In this document: positions 24,154 through 32,962 of the stretch, piece by piece | Numbering within the stretch: the stretch's first letter is position 1 | Layout of the letters: every line of letters starts with the position of its first letter | Origin: Burkholderiales bacterium | Lineage (GTDB): Bacteria; Pseudomonadota; Gammaproteobacteria; Burkholderiales; Burkholderiaceae_C | Assembly (NCBI GenBank): GCA_019509985.1 | Contig: JAEKLF010000087.1 | Span: forward strand, 1-40,426 | Length of the DNA stretch: 40,426 bases | Direction: 5' to 3' | Translations under genes and position numbers: made by a program | Notes under the pieces: generated by a model | What the model was told of the DNA's origin: nothing | Database searches by the model: none | The model's input: the letters and a program-made list of their open reading frames with translations, nothing else

Positions 24154-24232
24154 GGCAGCCCAGGGCGGCCACGCGCAGCCGTTGTCGGGCGCCGCGGCGG
24201 CAGCCACCGTCCGACATCCCGGCTCGCGCAAC

Positions 24233-26728
24233 TCAGGCCTTCTTCGGCCAGCGCGGCAGCGCCTGGTGTGAGGTCCAGTAGTCGGCCCAGGGGTCGGCGC
24301 GCTGAAAGGACAGGTGGTCGCGCGCCGTGCGCACGGTCCAGTGCGCGCCGCTCTTGAGTTCGCCCAGCTGCTCCCAGGCCACCGGCATGGACACGCCCAG
24401 GCCTGGGCGGGCACGCACCGAGAACGCGGCCACCGTGGTCTGGCCGTGGCCGTTGCGCAGGTAGTCGATGAAGGTCTTGCCGACGCGGTTGGCCGCGCCA
24501 CTCTTGGCGACGAAGCGCTGCGGGATGGTGCGCGCCATGTGCTGCGTGACGGCCTGCGCAAAGGCCTTGACCTTCGCGTCCTCCGCCTTGGGTGCCAGCG
24601 GCACGACGACGTGCAGGCCCTTGCCGCCACTGGTCTTGAGCCAGCTCTGCAGGCCCAGTTCCTGAAGCATCGTGCGCGTCAGCACGGCGGCCTCCTGCAG
24701 ATGGACCCAGCTGACGCCTTCGCCGGGATCGAGGTCGAAGACGACGCGGTCGGGCCGGGTGATGTGCTTCGCGGTCGAGTTCCAGGTGTGGAACTCGACG
24801 ACGTTCATCTGCGCCGCGGCGATCAGCGCCTCGGCCGTGTCGACGACGAGCAGCGGCGCATGGCCCGGCCACAGCGCCGCATCCAGCTCGGTCATGCCGC
24901 GCATGCGCGCCTCGGCATGCTTCTGGAAGAACAGCTGGCCGGTGATGCCCTGCGGCGCGCGCACCAGCGAGACGGGCCGCTGGCGCAGATGCGGCAGCAG
25001 CCGGTCGGCGATGCTCTCGTAGAAGCGCACGAGCTCAAGCTTTGTGACGCCGCTGGCCGGGTCGACGACGCGCTCGGGATGGGAGACCTGGATGCTCGGC
25101 GCCGGTGCCGATCGCGGCGCCGGTACGCCCTCTTCCCTGACGATGACCGCGGCGGGCTTGTCACTGCGCACGCCGCGAAAGCTGGCGTGCCGGATATGCC
25201 CGTCCGGCGTCCACTCGCCGAAGGCGACCTCGACGACCATCTCCGGCCGCACCCAGCGCCTGCGCCCCCGGGCAGCCGACCCGCGGCCCGGCGCCACGTC
25301 GGCCGGGTCGACCGGCGGCTCCTTGGTTTCCAGGCCGACCAGCTGCCGGTGCAGCGCCCGCCCCTGCGCCGATGACCAGCCCGTGCCCACCGAGCCCGCG
25401 GACCTGAGCCGGCCGTCCTCGTGATAGCCCAGCAGCAGCGCGCCGACCTCGGTCGCGGCGCCGGCGCGGTCGGTGAAGCCGAGCACGACGAACTCCTGGC
25501 GCCGCTGGCATTTCAGCTTCAGCCAGGTGTCGCTGCGCCGCCCGATGTAGGGCGAATCGGCGCGCTTGAGCATGACGCCCTCCAGGCCCAGGTGGCAGGC
25601 GGCCTGCAGCACCTCGGCGGGCGTGGCCGGCAGCGCGTCGCTGAAGCGCACGTGCTCGGTGGCGTGGCCGTCGAGCAGGCCCTGCAATGCGGCGCGGCGG
25701 TCCTGCAGCGGCACCGCGCGCAGGTCGCGGCCGCCGAGAAAGGGCGCGTCGAAGAGGTAGAGCTGGATGTCGGCGTTGCGCGCGCCGTCGATGGCGTCCT
25801 GCAGGCGGTTGAAGTCGGGCACGCCGCGTTCGTTCATGACGACGATCTCGCCGTCCAGCCACGCGCGCGTGATGCCCGCCTGCGCGCAGACGCGCTTGAG
25901 CTCCTGCGCCAGGGGTTTCAGCCGGGCCGTCCAGTCGTTGCCGTTGCGGGTGATGAGGCGGACCTGGGCCGCGGCGATGCGCGCGAGCAGGCGGTAGCCG
26001 TCGAACTTGTGCTCGACGAGCCAGTGCCCGTCGGTGGGCGGCGCCGCGGTCAGCGTGGCGAGCTGGGGCTCCAGCCGTTCGGGCAGCGCGGCGCGGATCG
26101 CCTTGGCCAGATCGGGTTCGGTGGCAGCCGCCTCGCGTTCCTCGACCGGCCCCAGCGGATGGTCGACGACGCTGTCCGGCAGCGCGCTGACGACGTCGTA
26201 CTCGCTCTCGGGCCGCGCCCAGGCATCGCCGCGCTTCTTCAGCAGCAGCCAGCGCTCCTGCTTGTCACCGGGCTTGGCGATGCGTACCAGCTCCCACAGG
26301 CCGGCGAGCTTCTCGCCGTGCAGCTGGAAGATGAGCTTGCCCTGGGCCAGGCCCTCGCGCGGGTCGCCCTGCGGCGTCCAGGTGCCGCGGTCCCAGACGA
26401 TGACCTTGCCGGCGCCGTAATGGCCCTTGGGGATGACGCCCTCGAAGCGGTTGTAGCTGACCGGGTGGTCCTCGACGCGCACGGCCATATGCTTGACGGC
26501 CGGGTCGTAGCTCGGGCCCTTGGGCACGGCCCAGCTGAGCATGACGCCGTCGAGCTCGAGGCGGAAGTCGTAGTGCAGCCGCGAGGCCCAGTGCTTCTGC
26601 ACGATGAAGGCCAGGTCCTTGGCCGTCTTGCGCGTGACCTTGCCCTTGGGCTCGGTCGTGGCGCTGAAGTCGCGCTTGGCGTTGTAGCGCGCCAGCGGCG
26701 CCTCGATAACCTCGGTGGCCTTGCTCAC
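24233..26728 (-). CDS. ligD: DNA ligase D (PE-Lig-Pol order)
   Basis: The 831-residue protein has three modules. The 3'-phosphoesterase is at about 15-190 (HYDFRLELDGV, His52/Asp54). The ATP-dependent ligase is at about 215-530, with the adenylated Lys241 in EHKFDGYR, then LDGEIVV, LEGVMLKR and TWLKLKC. The AEP-type polymerase/primase is at about 545-831, with VFDLDPGEG (Asp665, Asp667) and TSGGKGLHV. This order is the usual one in Pseudomonas-like LigD. It fills, trims and seals double-strand breaks brought together by Ku. It starts 3 bases after the MerR-TPR gene, as the last gene of the ku operon. Confidence 0.95.
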   Translation of the reverse strand: MSKATEVIEAPLARYNAKRDFSATTEPKGKVTRKTAKDLAFIVQKHWASRLHYDFRLELDGVMLSWAVPKGPSYDPAVKHMAVRVEDHPVSYNRFEGVIPKGHYGAGKVIVWDRGTWTPQGDPREGLAQGKLIFQLHGEKLAGLWELVRIAKPGDKQERWLLLKKRGDAWARPESEYDVVSALPDSVVDHPLGPVEEREAAATEPDLAKAIRAALPERLEPQLATLTAAPPTDGHWLVEHKFDGYRLLARIAAAQVRLITRNGNDWTARLKPLAQELKRVCAQAGITRAWLDGEIVVMNERGVPDFNRLQDAIDGARNADIQLYLFDAPFLGGRDLRAVPLQDRRAALQGLLDGHATEHVRFSDALPATPAEVLQAACHLGLEGVMLKRADSPYIGRRSDTWLKLKCQRRQEFVVLGFTDRAGAATEVGALLLGYHEDGRLRSAGSVGTGWSSAQGRALHRQLVGLETKEPPVDPADVAPGRGSAARGRRRWVRPEMVVEVAFGEWTPDGHIRHASFRGVRSDKPAAVIVREEGVPAPRSAPAPSIQVSHPERVVDPASGVTKLELVRFYESIADRLLPHLRQRPVSLVRAPQGITGQLFFQKHAEARMRGMTELDAALWPGHAPLLVVDTAEALIAAAQMNVVEFHTWNSTAKHITRPDRVVFDLDPGEGVSWVHLQEAAVLTRTMLQELGLQSWLKTSGGKGLHVVVPLAPKAEDAKVKAFAQAVTQHMARTIPQRFVAKSGAANRVGKTFIDYLRNGHGQTTVAAFSVRARPGLGVSMPVAWEQLGELKSGAHWTVRTARDHLSFQRADPWADYWTSHQALPRWPKKA

Positions 26729-26731
26729 GGT

Positions 26732-27517
26732 TCAGGCAGCCGCGGCGCGGCGGTAGGCGTTGAGGTGGCGCAGCGAGCCCCGCGCATCGCCCAGGCGCTC
26801 CAGCAGCACGGCCAGGTTGTAGTGGGCATCGGCCAGCGTCGCGTCCAGCTGCAGCGCGCGCTCGTAGGCGGCCACGGCCTGCTCGGGCTGCTGCATGTCC
26901 TCCAGCGCGATGGCGCGGTTGAAGTGCACGAGCGGGATGCCCTCGCACCACACCAGCGCCTGGTCGTACAGCGACACGGCCTCCTCGCTGCGACCGGTCT
27001 CGCACAACAGCGCGCCGAGGTTCACGTAGGCCAGCGCGCAGCCTGCGTCCAGCCACAGCGCGCGGCGGTAGGCGGTCTCGGCCGCGGCGCCGTCGCTGGC
27101 CTCCAGGGCCAGCGCCTGGCGCGCGCAGGCCACGGCCTCGTCGGTGGGGGCGATGCTGCGCACGTCGGGCGGTGCCTCGTCCAGCGGCAGCAGCATCTGG
27201 CCGGTCAGCGCGTCGTAGCGACGCGGGCCGATGCTGGCTTCCACGCCGCCTGCCTGGGCACGCAGGCGCACGCTGGCCAGGTGCGCCGGGGCCAGGTCGG
27301 CCTTCACGTTGCGCAGCGCCTGGATGACCTTGCGCGCCGGCACTCGCGCGTCGCGCAGCGCCTTGGCGGCGCGCAGCACGACGAGGTCCTGGTGGCTGAA
27401 GCGCAAGCCCTGCTGCGGCTCCAGCACGCCCAGCTCGACCAGCGTGGCGATGAAGCTCTCCGGCAGCTCGGCCAGGCGGCCGACTTGGCCGAGGGAATAG
27501 GCCGCGTCGGCAACCAT
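26732..27517 (-). CDS. MerR-like HTH fused to TPR repeats, in the NHEJ operon
   Basis: The 261-residue protein has an N-terminal MerR-like region (about 5-75: AYSLGQVGRLAELPESFIATLVELGVLEPQQG, FSHQDLVVLRAAKALRDARV). The C-terminal TPR block is at about 125-255 (AETAYRRALWLDAGCALAYVNLGALL, SLYDQALVWCEGIPLVHFNRAIALED, AVAAYERALQLDATLADAHYNLAVLL). A linker of about 45 residues joins them. It lies 9 bases after ku and 3 bases before ligD, so it is co-expressed with the repair machinery. The HTH suggests a regulator of the operon, while the TPR could be a scaffold for Ku or LigD. Neither role is established to my knowledge. Confidence 0.82.
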   Translation of the reverse strand: MVADAAYSLGQVGRLAELPESFIATLVELGVLEPQQGLRFSHQDLVVLRAAKALRDARVPARKVIQALRNVKADLAPAHLASVRLRAQAGGVEASIGPRRYDALTGQMLLPLDEAPPDVRSIAPTDEAVACARQALALEASDGAAAETAYRRALWLDAGCALAYVNLGALLCETGRSEEAVSLYDQALVWCEGIPLVHFNRAIALEDMQQPEQAVAAYERALQLDATLADAHYNLAVLLERLGDARGSLRHLNAYRRAAAA

Positions 27518-27526
27518 GGCCGGTGC

Positions 27527-28465
27527 CTACCTGTGGGCCCGCGCGCGCGGCTTGGCCGCGGCCTCGGGTTCGGCGCCCGCGCGCTTGGGCGCCTTGCGGG
27601 CCGGCGCCAGCTGGGTGACCTTGGCCGAGGCCTTGGCTGCCGTCTTGCCCGCCGTCCTGGCGGCCGTCTTGGTGGCTGCCTTGCCGCCCAGGCTGGCCCG
27701 CAGCGCGTCCATCAGGTCGATGACCTGGCCGCCGCCCACCGGGCCATGTTCTTCACGGGACGAAGCGACGATCTTCTTGCCCTTGACCTTCTCGTCGATG
27801 GCCGCGAGCACGCGCGCCTTTTCCTCGTCGTGGAACTGCTCGGGGTCGAAGCTGTCCGCGGCGATCTGGTCGACGAGCTGCAGGGCCAGCTGCAGCTCGG
27901 GCTTGGACACCTGGGTCTTGGGGATGTCGAGATCGGCCAGCGAGCGCACCTCGCCGGCATAGCGCAGCTGCTGCAGGATGAGGCCGTCGTCGTTGGCACG
28001 CACCTGGGCGACGTATTGCTTGGCCTTCCACGACCACTTGGCCAGCGCACAGCGCCCGGACTGGCGCAGCGCCTCGGCCAGCAGCGCATAGGGCTTGTCG
28101 CCGCGCTTGTCGGGCGCGAGCAGGTAGCTCTTGTCGTAGTACAGCGGGTCGATGGAGGCCAGCGGCACGAAGCTGACGATCTCGATGACGTGGCTGCTGC
28201 CTTCCTCCAGCTGCTTGAGCTCCTCGGGGCTGAAGAGCACGAACTGGTTGTCCTCGACCTCGAAGCCCTTGACCATGTCCTTGCGCTCGACGACCTTCTT
28301 CGTGCGCTCGTTGATGTACTGCTGCTTGAGCCGCGAGCCGTCCTTGGCCAGCAGGTTGAAGCGGATGTCGGCGCCAGACTCGGTGGCCGAGAACAGCCGC
28401 ACCGGCACGTTCACGAGGCCGAAGCTCAGCGTCAGGGAGGCGATGGAGCGGGAAGCGGTGGCCAT
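27527..28465 (-). CDS. ku: Ku protein (non-homologous end joining)
   Basis: The 312-residue protein opens with SIASLTLSFGLVNVPVRLFSAT, the bacterial Ku start. It contains the core beta-barrel region (HVIEIVSFVPLASIDPLYYDKSYLL, QLRYAGEVR) up to about residue 250. The last 60 residues are a Lys/Ala/Arg-rich tail (AATKTAARTAGKTAAKASAK) like those that bind DNA and help recruit LigD. The homodimer encircles DNA ends. It is the first gene of the ku / MerR-TPR / ligD operon; promoter and repeat copy 2 lie in the 240-base gap upstream. Confidence 0.95.
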   Translation of the reverse strand: MATASRSIASLTLSFGLVNVPVRLFSATESGADIRFNLLAKDGSRLKQQYINERTKKVVERKDMVKGFEVEDNQFVLFSPEELKQLEEGSSHVIEIVSFVPLASIDPLYYDKSYLLAPDKRGDKPYALLAEALRQSGRCALAKWSWKAKQYVAQVRANDDGLILQQLRYAGEVRSLADLDIPKTQVSKPELQLALQLVDQIAADSFDPEQFHDEEKARVLAAIDEKVKGKKIVASSREEHGPVGGGQVIDLMDALRASLGGKAATKTAARTAGKTAAKASAKVTQLAPARKAPKRAGAEPEAAAKPRARAHR

Positions 28466-28534
28466 GGGATCTCCTGTCTCTGCCGCAAAGCTACGCCGCT
28501 GGCCGGCCCGGATCAGCGGCGGGCGCCGCGTCGG

Positions 28535-28582
28535 GCTGTAGGACGCGAAGAGAGGAGCGGCGCGTCGGCCGCCACCTACAGC
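28535..28582. repeat. TGTAGGAC...GCCACCTACAGC element, copy 2
   Basis: GCTGTAGG (28535-28542) and CCTACAGC (28575-28582) are perfect 8-base terminal inverted repeats around a GC-rich centre with AGCGGC/GGCCGC pairing. The shared ends TGTAGGAC and GCCACCTACAGC are identical to copy 1 at 23181-23249. It lies between ku and the PRC-barrel gene. Confidence 0.55.
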
Positions 28583-28705
28583 TCAATTGCACACAGCCCG
28601 ACTGTGCAAGCCCGGCATGGCGCGCAAATTGAGGAACGGGCATTCCCCGGGGCGGCGGCCAAGGCCGTCGCCACGCCACCCACCCGCAACCCAAAGGAGT
28701 CCATC

Positions 28706-29047
28706 ATGACCTACCCCACCATCTCCTCGTCCAAGGTCGAAGGCACCAAGGTCTACAACGGCCAGGGCGACAAGCTCGGTTCCATCGACGACCTCGTCAT
28801 CGACAAGCGCAGCGGCCAGGTCCGCTACGCGGCGCTGGAGTTCGGCGGCTTCCTCGGCATGGGCACCGACCGCTACCCGCTGCCGTGGAACATGCTGAAG
28901 TACGACACGACCAAGGACGGCTATGTCGTCAACCTCGACAAGGCGCAGCTGGAGAACGCGCCGCACTACCCGGAAAGCGACGCGCCGACCTACACGGACG
29001 ACTACGGCCGCAAGGTCTACGACTACTACGGCTTCCCCTGGATGTAA
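28706..29047 (+). CDS. PRC-barrel domain protein
   Basis: The start ATG 28706 has an ideal AAAGGAG at 28693-28699 and yields 113 residues. Residues about 5-80 form a PRC-barrel (SSSKVEGTKVYNGQGDKLGSIDDLVIDKRSGQVRYAAL, then YPLPWNMLKYD). The C-terminus is Tyr/Asp-rich (TYTDDYGRKVYDYYGFPWM). Stand-alone PRC-barrel proteins of this kind are often stress-induced and poorly understood. No signal peptide is present. It is convergent with the AraC gene and divergent from ku. Confidence 0.88.
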   Translation: MTYPTISSSKVEGTKVYNGQGDKLGSIDDLVIDKRSGQVRYAALEFGGFLGMGTDRYPLPWNMLKYDTTKDGYVVNLDKAQLENAPHYPESDAPTYTDDYGRKVYDYYGFPWM

Positions 29048-29053
29048 CCAGGC

Positions 29054-29926
29054 TCAGGCCGCCGGCGCGAGCAGCCGGCGGTCGCCCTGCCTGAGGGCGC
29101 GCGGCGAGCAGCCGAATTCGCGCCGGAAGGCACGGTTGAAGTTCGACAGATCGGCCCAGCCGGTGTCGAAGGCCACGTCGGTCACCGGCCGGCCGCTGTC
29201 GCGCAGCAACTGCAGCGCGTGCATCAGCCGCACGCGCATCAGATACTGGTGCGGTGTCACGCCGATGGACTGGCGGAACACCCGCAGCAGGTGAAAGGGG
29301 CTCAGGCCGGCCGCCTGCGCCACCTCGTCCAGCGTCAGCGCCTCGGCGCTGCGCGTCTCGATGCAGTGCGCCGCGGCGCGGGCGCGTTCGTGCTGGCGGG
29401 GCAGCGGCGCGGGTGCCTCGCCCTCGTCCAGCGCGCGCCTGACCTGGCTGACGATGGCCAGTGCTGCCTCTTCGAGCGCAAAGCCCTCCTCGCCGCCTTC
29501 GTCGAGCCCGCAGAAAAGCCCGGCCACGCGCGGTGACGGCGGCAGGCAGACGCGCTCGAAGCGCCGGCCGCCCGTGGTGCCGAGCGCGGCCAGCGTGTCT
29601 TCCAGCAAGGATGCGGACAGCGTCAGCACCGTGCAATCGTCGCCGCTGCCGTCACTGTCCTCGTGCGAGCAGGCATAGCCCTCGCCGGCGTTGCCCAGCA
29701 TCAGCCAGCCGGCATTCAGCAGCGCCCCGCCGGCGCGCGTGCGATAGGTGAACTGGCCGCGCTCGACCAGCGTGATCGAGAAGGCGGGGTGCTCCTCGTC
29801 GACCGGCCGCTCGCCGCGGTGGGCGCGGCATTGGCAGTGCATCAGCCGCAGCCCGGCGCCGCGCTGCAGCGGGCGGTAGCGGCGCTCGGTGTCGGTGGCG
29901 GGCAGGGGCGGCGACATGGCGGGCAT
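29054..29926 (-). CDS. AraC-family transcriptional regulator
   Basis: The C-terminal 100 residues contain the two AraC helix-turn-helix motifs (LTLDEVAQAAGLSPFHLLRVF and VTDVAFDTGWADLSNFNRAFRREFGCSPRAL). The N-terminal 170 residues form a cupin-like sensor region. Starts at 29947, 29926 and 29917 are all in frame and none has a strong ribosome site; I report 29926 (290 residues). The cysteine-containing segment LMHCQCRAHRGERP near the N-terminus is a feature of one AraC subgroup. It reads away from the DUF4331 gene, with about 85 bases between starts, and may control it. Confidence 0.87.
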   Translation of the reverse strand: MPAMSPPLPATDTERRYRPLQRGAGLRLMHCQCRAHRGERPVDEEHPAFSITLVERGQFTYRTRAGGALLNAGWLMLGNAGEGYACSHEDSDGSGDDCTVLTLSASLLEDTLAALGTTGGRRFERVCLPPSPRVAGLFCGLDEGGEEGFALEEAALAIVSQVRRALDEGEAPAPLPRQHERARAAAHCIETRSAEALTLDEVAQAAGLSPFHLLRVFRQSIGVTPHQYLMRVRLMHALQLLRDSGRPVTDVAFDTGWADLSNFNRAFRREFGCSPRALRQGDRRLLAPAA

Positions 29927-30012
29927 CTTAGGCAGGGGCGTGCACAAGCCTGTCAGCAGGAACCGCAGTTTTTGCCAAGTTTTCTGCGGCGGGCTTCCCT
30001 AGGCTACGCCCC

Positions 30013-31227
30013 ATGAAACACCTTCAACACCCCCTGCGTCGCCTCGCCTGGCTGACCCTGCTCGCCGCAGCGCCCGTCTTCGCCGCCGACCACCTCGACA
30101 CGCCCACCGTCACGGCCGACCCGGCGGCCGACATCGGCGACCTGTTTGCCTGGACCTCGGCCGACGGCAAGCGGCTCAACCTCGTCATGGACGTCGTCGG
30201 CCAGCGCTTCTCCGACCAGGTCCAGTACGTCTTCCACGTCGACAGCGGCCAGGCCCTCGGCCAGACGACGGCCAGCACCGTGCTGCTGTGCCAGTTCGAC
30301 ACCGCCGGTGCGGCGAGCTGCTGGGCGGGCCGGCAGGACCGGCTGCAGGGCGACGTCAATGCACCGCAGGGGCGGGTGAGCCAGGGCGGGCGTTTCCGCG
30401 TCTTTGCCGGCCCGCGCGACGACCCCTACTTCAACAACGTGCGCGGCACCCGCAGCGCGTTGAACGCGGGCGGCGACGCCATCGCAGCCGGCCAGGCGCC
30501 GCAGGATGCGAGCGGTTTTCGCCGCTTCGACGAAGCCACGCTAAAACGCATCCGCACCCTCTGGGGCCAGACCCAGGGCGGCCCGGCCAGCAACTTCCTG
30601 GCCGGCTGGAAAACCTCGGCCGTGGTCGTGTCCGTGGACCTGGACCTCGTCAACAGCGGCGGGCCACTCCTGGCCGTCTGGGGCCGTACCGAGCGCCGCC
30701 AGGCCACGTCGGGCCACGAGCCGCCGCCGGCCGGCGCGCCTATCGACCGCATGGGCCGCGCGCTGACCGGCAACGCGCTGCTGGCCACCGTCGGCGAGGA
30801 GGACATCGCCAACCACCTGAAGGAGGCCTACAACCGCGCCGACCCCGCCGGCTGGGCCGCCTTCGCGACCGAGATCGGCCGCAACCTGGCGCTGTACGAC
30901 AGCTTCGACGGCGTGCCGGGCAACCAGTGGCTGGCCGACGCCAAGGACGCCTCGCCCAAGCGCTACCAGCGCCTGGCCGAGCTGCTCGCCGACGACCGCC
31001 TGTGGGTGGACAGCCGCCAGACACGCTGCCTGGACTACCTCGCCGTTGAGCGCAGCGCCTTCGGCTCGCCACGCGCCGACTGCGGCGGCCGCACGCCGCT
31101 GCAGAACGTCAACGCCGTGTTCCGCTCGCTGCTGATCCGCGGCACGCCCGACGTGGCCGACGACGGCGTCAGCCACGACGACCACGAGCACTCCACCACC
31201 GACTTCCCTTTCCTGTCCGCGCCATGA
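30013..31227 (+). CDS. DUF4331 family exported protein
   Basis: The 404-residue protein has a signal peptide (about 1-25, ending VFAA). The DUF4331 opening follows directly: DHLDTPTVTADPAADIGDLFAW (26-47). Further family features are the FRVFAGPRDDPYFNN segment near 130 and a Cys pair near the end (TRCLDYL, RADCGGRTP). The tail SHDDHEHSTTDFPF is His/Asp-rich and could bind metal. The family has no established biochemical function. Its stop overlaps the TPR lipoprotein start by 4 bases (ATGA), so the two are translationally coupled. Confidence 0.85.
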   Translation: MKHLQHPLRRLAWLTLLAAAPVFAADHLDTPTVTADPAADIGDLFAWTSADGKRLNLVMDVVGQRFSDQVQYVFHVDSGQALGQTTASTVLLCQFDTAGAASCWAGRQDRLQGDVNAPQGRVSQGGRFRVFAGPRDDPYFNNVRGTRSALNAGGDAIAAGQAPQDASGFRRFDEATLKRIRTLWGQTQGGPASNFLAGWKTSAVVVSVDLDLVNSGGPLLAVWGRTERRQATSGHEPPPAGAPIDRMGRALTGNALLATVGEEDIANHLKEAYNRADPAGWAAFATEIGRNLALYDSFDGVPGNQWLADAKDASPKRYQRLAELLADDRLWVDSRQTRCLDYLAVERSAFGSPRADCGGRTPLQNVNAVFRSLLIRGTPDVADDGVSHDDHEHSTTDFPFLSAP

Positions 31228-32306
31228 AATACCTGCTCACCGCCCTCGCCGTCATCCCGGTCGTCACCCTGGCCCTGGCCGGCTGCGCGGCACCCCCGCC
31301 CCAACAGCAAGCCACCACGCAAGGCGCCATCGCGCTGGCCAACCTGGAGCAGCTGATCCAGCAGCAGGCCGACGATCCGGCGGCATTGGACCTGTGGCTG
31401 CTGCGCCTGCAGTTCCTGGCCGACTACCGCGTGCTGGACCAGGCCGCCGCGCTGACCGAGACACGTGCCGACACGGCCACCGAACAGCTGCGCCGCGCCC
31501 GTGCCCGCATGGCGGCCCACCGCTTCGGCGCCGCGCTGGCCGACCTCGAAGCCGCCGGCGCCACGCCGGCCCAACGCGCGGCGCTGCTCGTGGCCACGGG
31601 CCGCGCGGCCGAGGCCCTGCCGGCACTACAGGCCGAGGCGACGCGCCAACCCGGCTTTGCCCCGCACTGCGCGCTGGCCCGCGGCCTGGCCGCCGTCGGC
31701 CGTCTCGACGAGGCCGACCGCCTCTATGCTCAAGCGCTGAGCGAGCTGGACACGACCTCGCCCTTTCCGGCCGCGGCCATCGCCTTCGCCCGCGGCTTGA
31801 TGTGGAACGAGCAGGGCGGTGATGCGACACGCGGCGCGGCCTTCTACGCCGAGGCGCTTCGGCTCGTGCCGGACTACGCGGCGGCGGGCATCCACCTCGC
31901 CGAGATTGAACTCGCGCGCGGCGACGAGGCCGCCGCCGAGGCGCGGCTGCTGCACGTCGTCATCCACACCGACGAACCCGAAGCGCTGGCGCTGCTGGGC
32001 GAGCTGCACCGGCGCCAAGGCCTGGCGGAGCGCGGGCAGGACGAGATCAACGGTGCGCGGCGTCGTTACGAGACGCTGCTGGCCCGCCACCCGGCGGCCT
32101 TTGCCGACCATGCGGCGGAGTTCTATCTCGGCGCCGGCCGCGACGCGCAGCGTGCCTGGACCTGGGCCCAGGCCAATCTGCGCGAGCGGCCGACACGGCG
32201 AGCCTACGTGCTGGCCATCCGCGCGGCCGAGGCCGCGGGCCTGCCCGGCGAGACGCGGGCGCTGCAGGCACAGCTGCAAGCCCGCCACGCGCCGCGCGCG
32301 GCCTGA
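31224..32306 (+). CDS. TPR-repeat lipoprotein
   Basis: The 360-residue protein begins MKYLLTALAVIPVVTLALAGC; the lipobox ALAG|C puts the lipid on Cys21. A Gln/Pro-rich stretch follows and then TPR-like helical repeats over most of the chain (for example GRLDEADRLYAQALSEL near 155 and the segment near 195-275). It should be anchored in the inner or outer membrane facing the periplasm and act as a scaffold for its partner, probably the coupled DUF4331 protein. It is convergent with tetR, with 3 bases between stops. Confidence 0.8.
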   Translation: MKYLLTALAVIPVVTLALAGCAAPPPQQQATTQGAIALANLEQLIQQQADDPAALDLWLLRLQFLADYRVLDQAAALTETRADTATEQLRRARARMAAHRFGAALADLEAAGATPAQRAALLVATGRAAEALPALQAEATRQPGFAPHCALARGLAAVGRLDEADRLYAQALSELDTTSPFPAAAIAFARGLMWNEQGGDATRGAAFYAEALRLVPDYAAAGIHLAEIELARGDEAAAEARLLHVVIHTDEPEALALLGELHRRQGLAERGQDEINGARRRYETLLARHPAAFADHAAEFYLGAGRDAQRAWTWAQANLRERPTRRAYVLAIRAAEAAGLPGETRALQAQLQARHAPRAA

Positions 32307-32309
32307 GCC

Positions 32310-32954
32310 TTAAGCGCGTGCAGCGGCCACCAGCGCGCGTGCCGCGCTCAGCAGCACGCGCGGGGCCTCCTCGGGCGTCAGCAGCGAGGCGCTGACGAAG
32401 GCGCCGTTGACGAGCACGCCCAGCTGCGCGGCGAGATCGTTAGCCCGCGCCGCGCCGAGCGCGCGCGCCAGCACGGTGAGGCGCTGGCGCATGGCCTGCA
32501 TGTGCTGGCGCGACACCTCGCGCGACGGGTGGTCGTATTCGGCGAACTCGGCGGCCACGTTGATCTGCGGGCAGCCGCGGTAGTTGGCCCGCGCCAGCCG
32601 CTTGGCGATCCAGCGCATCTGCGCGTCCAGCTCGGCCGCGGGGTCGCCGGCGTGCTTGGCGGCCACGTCGTCCCACAAGGCCCAGAACTCGACGTCCTCG
32701 CGCGCCAGGAAGGCGACGATGAGGTCGTCCTTGGTGCGGAAGTGGCGGTACAGGCTGGTCTTGGCCACGCCGGATTCCGCCACCACCAGATCCACACCCA
32801 CGGCGCGCACGCCGCGTGAATAGAACAGCGCGGAGGCCGTGTCCAGGATGCGCTGACGCACGTCGGGCGTCTCGGCCGCCGCGTCGGCGGTGCGCGCGGC
32901 CGGTGCGTCCAGAGGCGCCGCTGCGGTCGGGGATAGGGAAATCTGCTTGGCCAT
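32310..32954 (-). CDS. TetR/AcrR-family repressor
   Basis: I start at ATG 32954 (214 residues, MAKQISLSPTAAA); a GTG three codons earlier lies at the edge of the operator. The TetR helix-turn-helix is at about 30-78 (RQRILDTASALFYSRGVRAVGVDLVVAESGVAKTSLYRHFRTKDDL), followed by an all-helical ligand domain containing GCPQINVAAEF. That last motif occurs in regulators of small reductases. It is divergent from the saccharopine-dehydrogenase-like gene across a 16-base inverted repeat, its likely binding site. Confidence 0.9.
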   Translation of the reverse strand: MAKQISLSPTAAAPLDAPAARTADAAAETPDVRQRILDTASALFYSRGVRAVGVDLVVAESGVAKTSLYRHFRTKDDLIVAFLAREDVEFWALWDDVAAKHAGDPAAELDAQMRWIAKRLARANYRGCPQINVAAEFAEYDHPSREVSRQHMQAMRQRLTVLARALGAARANDLAAQLGVLVNGAFVSASLLTPEEAPRVLLSAARALVAAARA

Positions 32955-32962
32955 GCTTGACA

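Noticed and set aside
25421..29047. Very long plus-strand open frame (about 1200 codons) opposite ligD, the MerR-TPR gene and ku.
   Set aside because: It is antisense to three well-supported genes. Its residues are the Gln/His/Arg/Val-rich pattern produced by the opposite strand of high-GC coding DNA. Only its last part (from 28706) is real, as the PRC-barrel gene.
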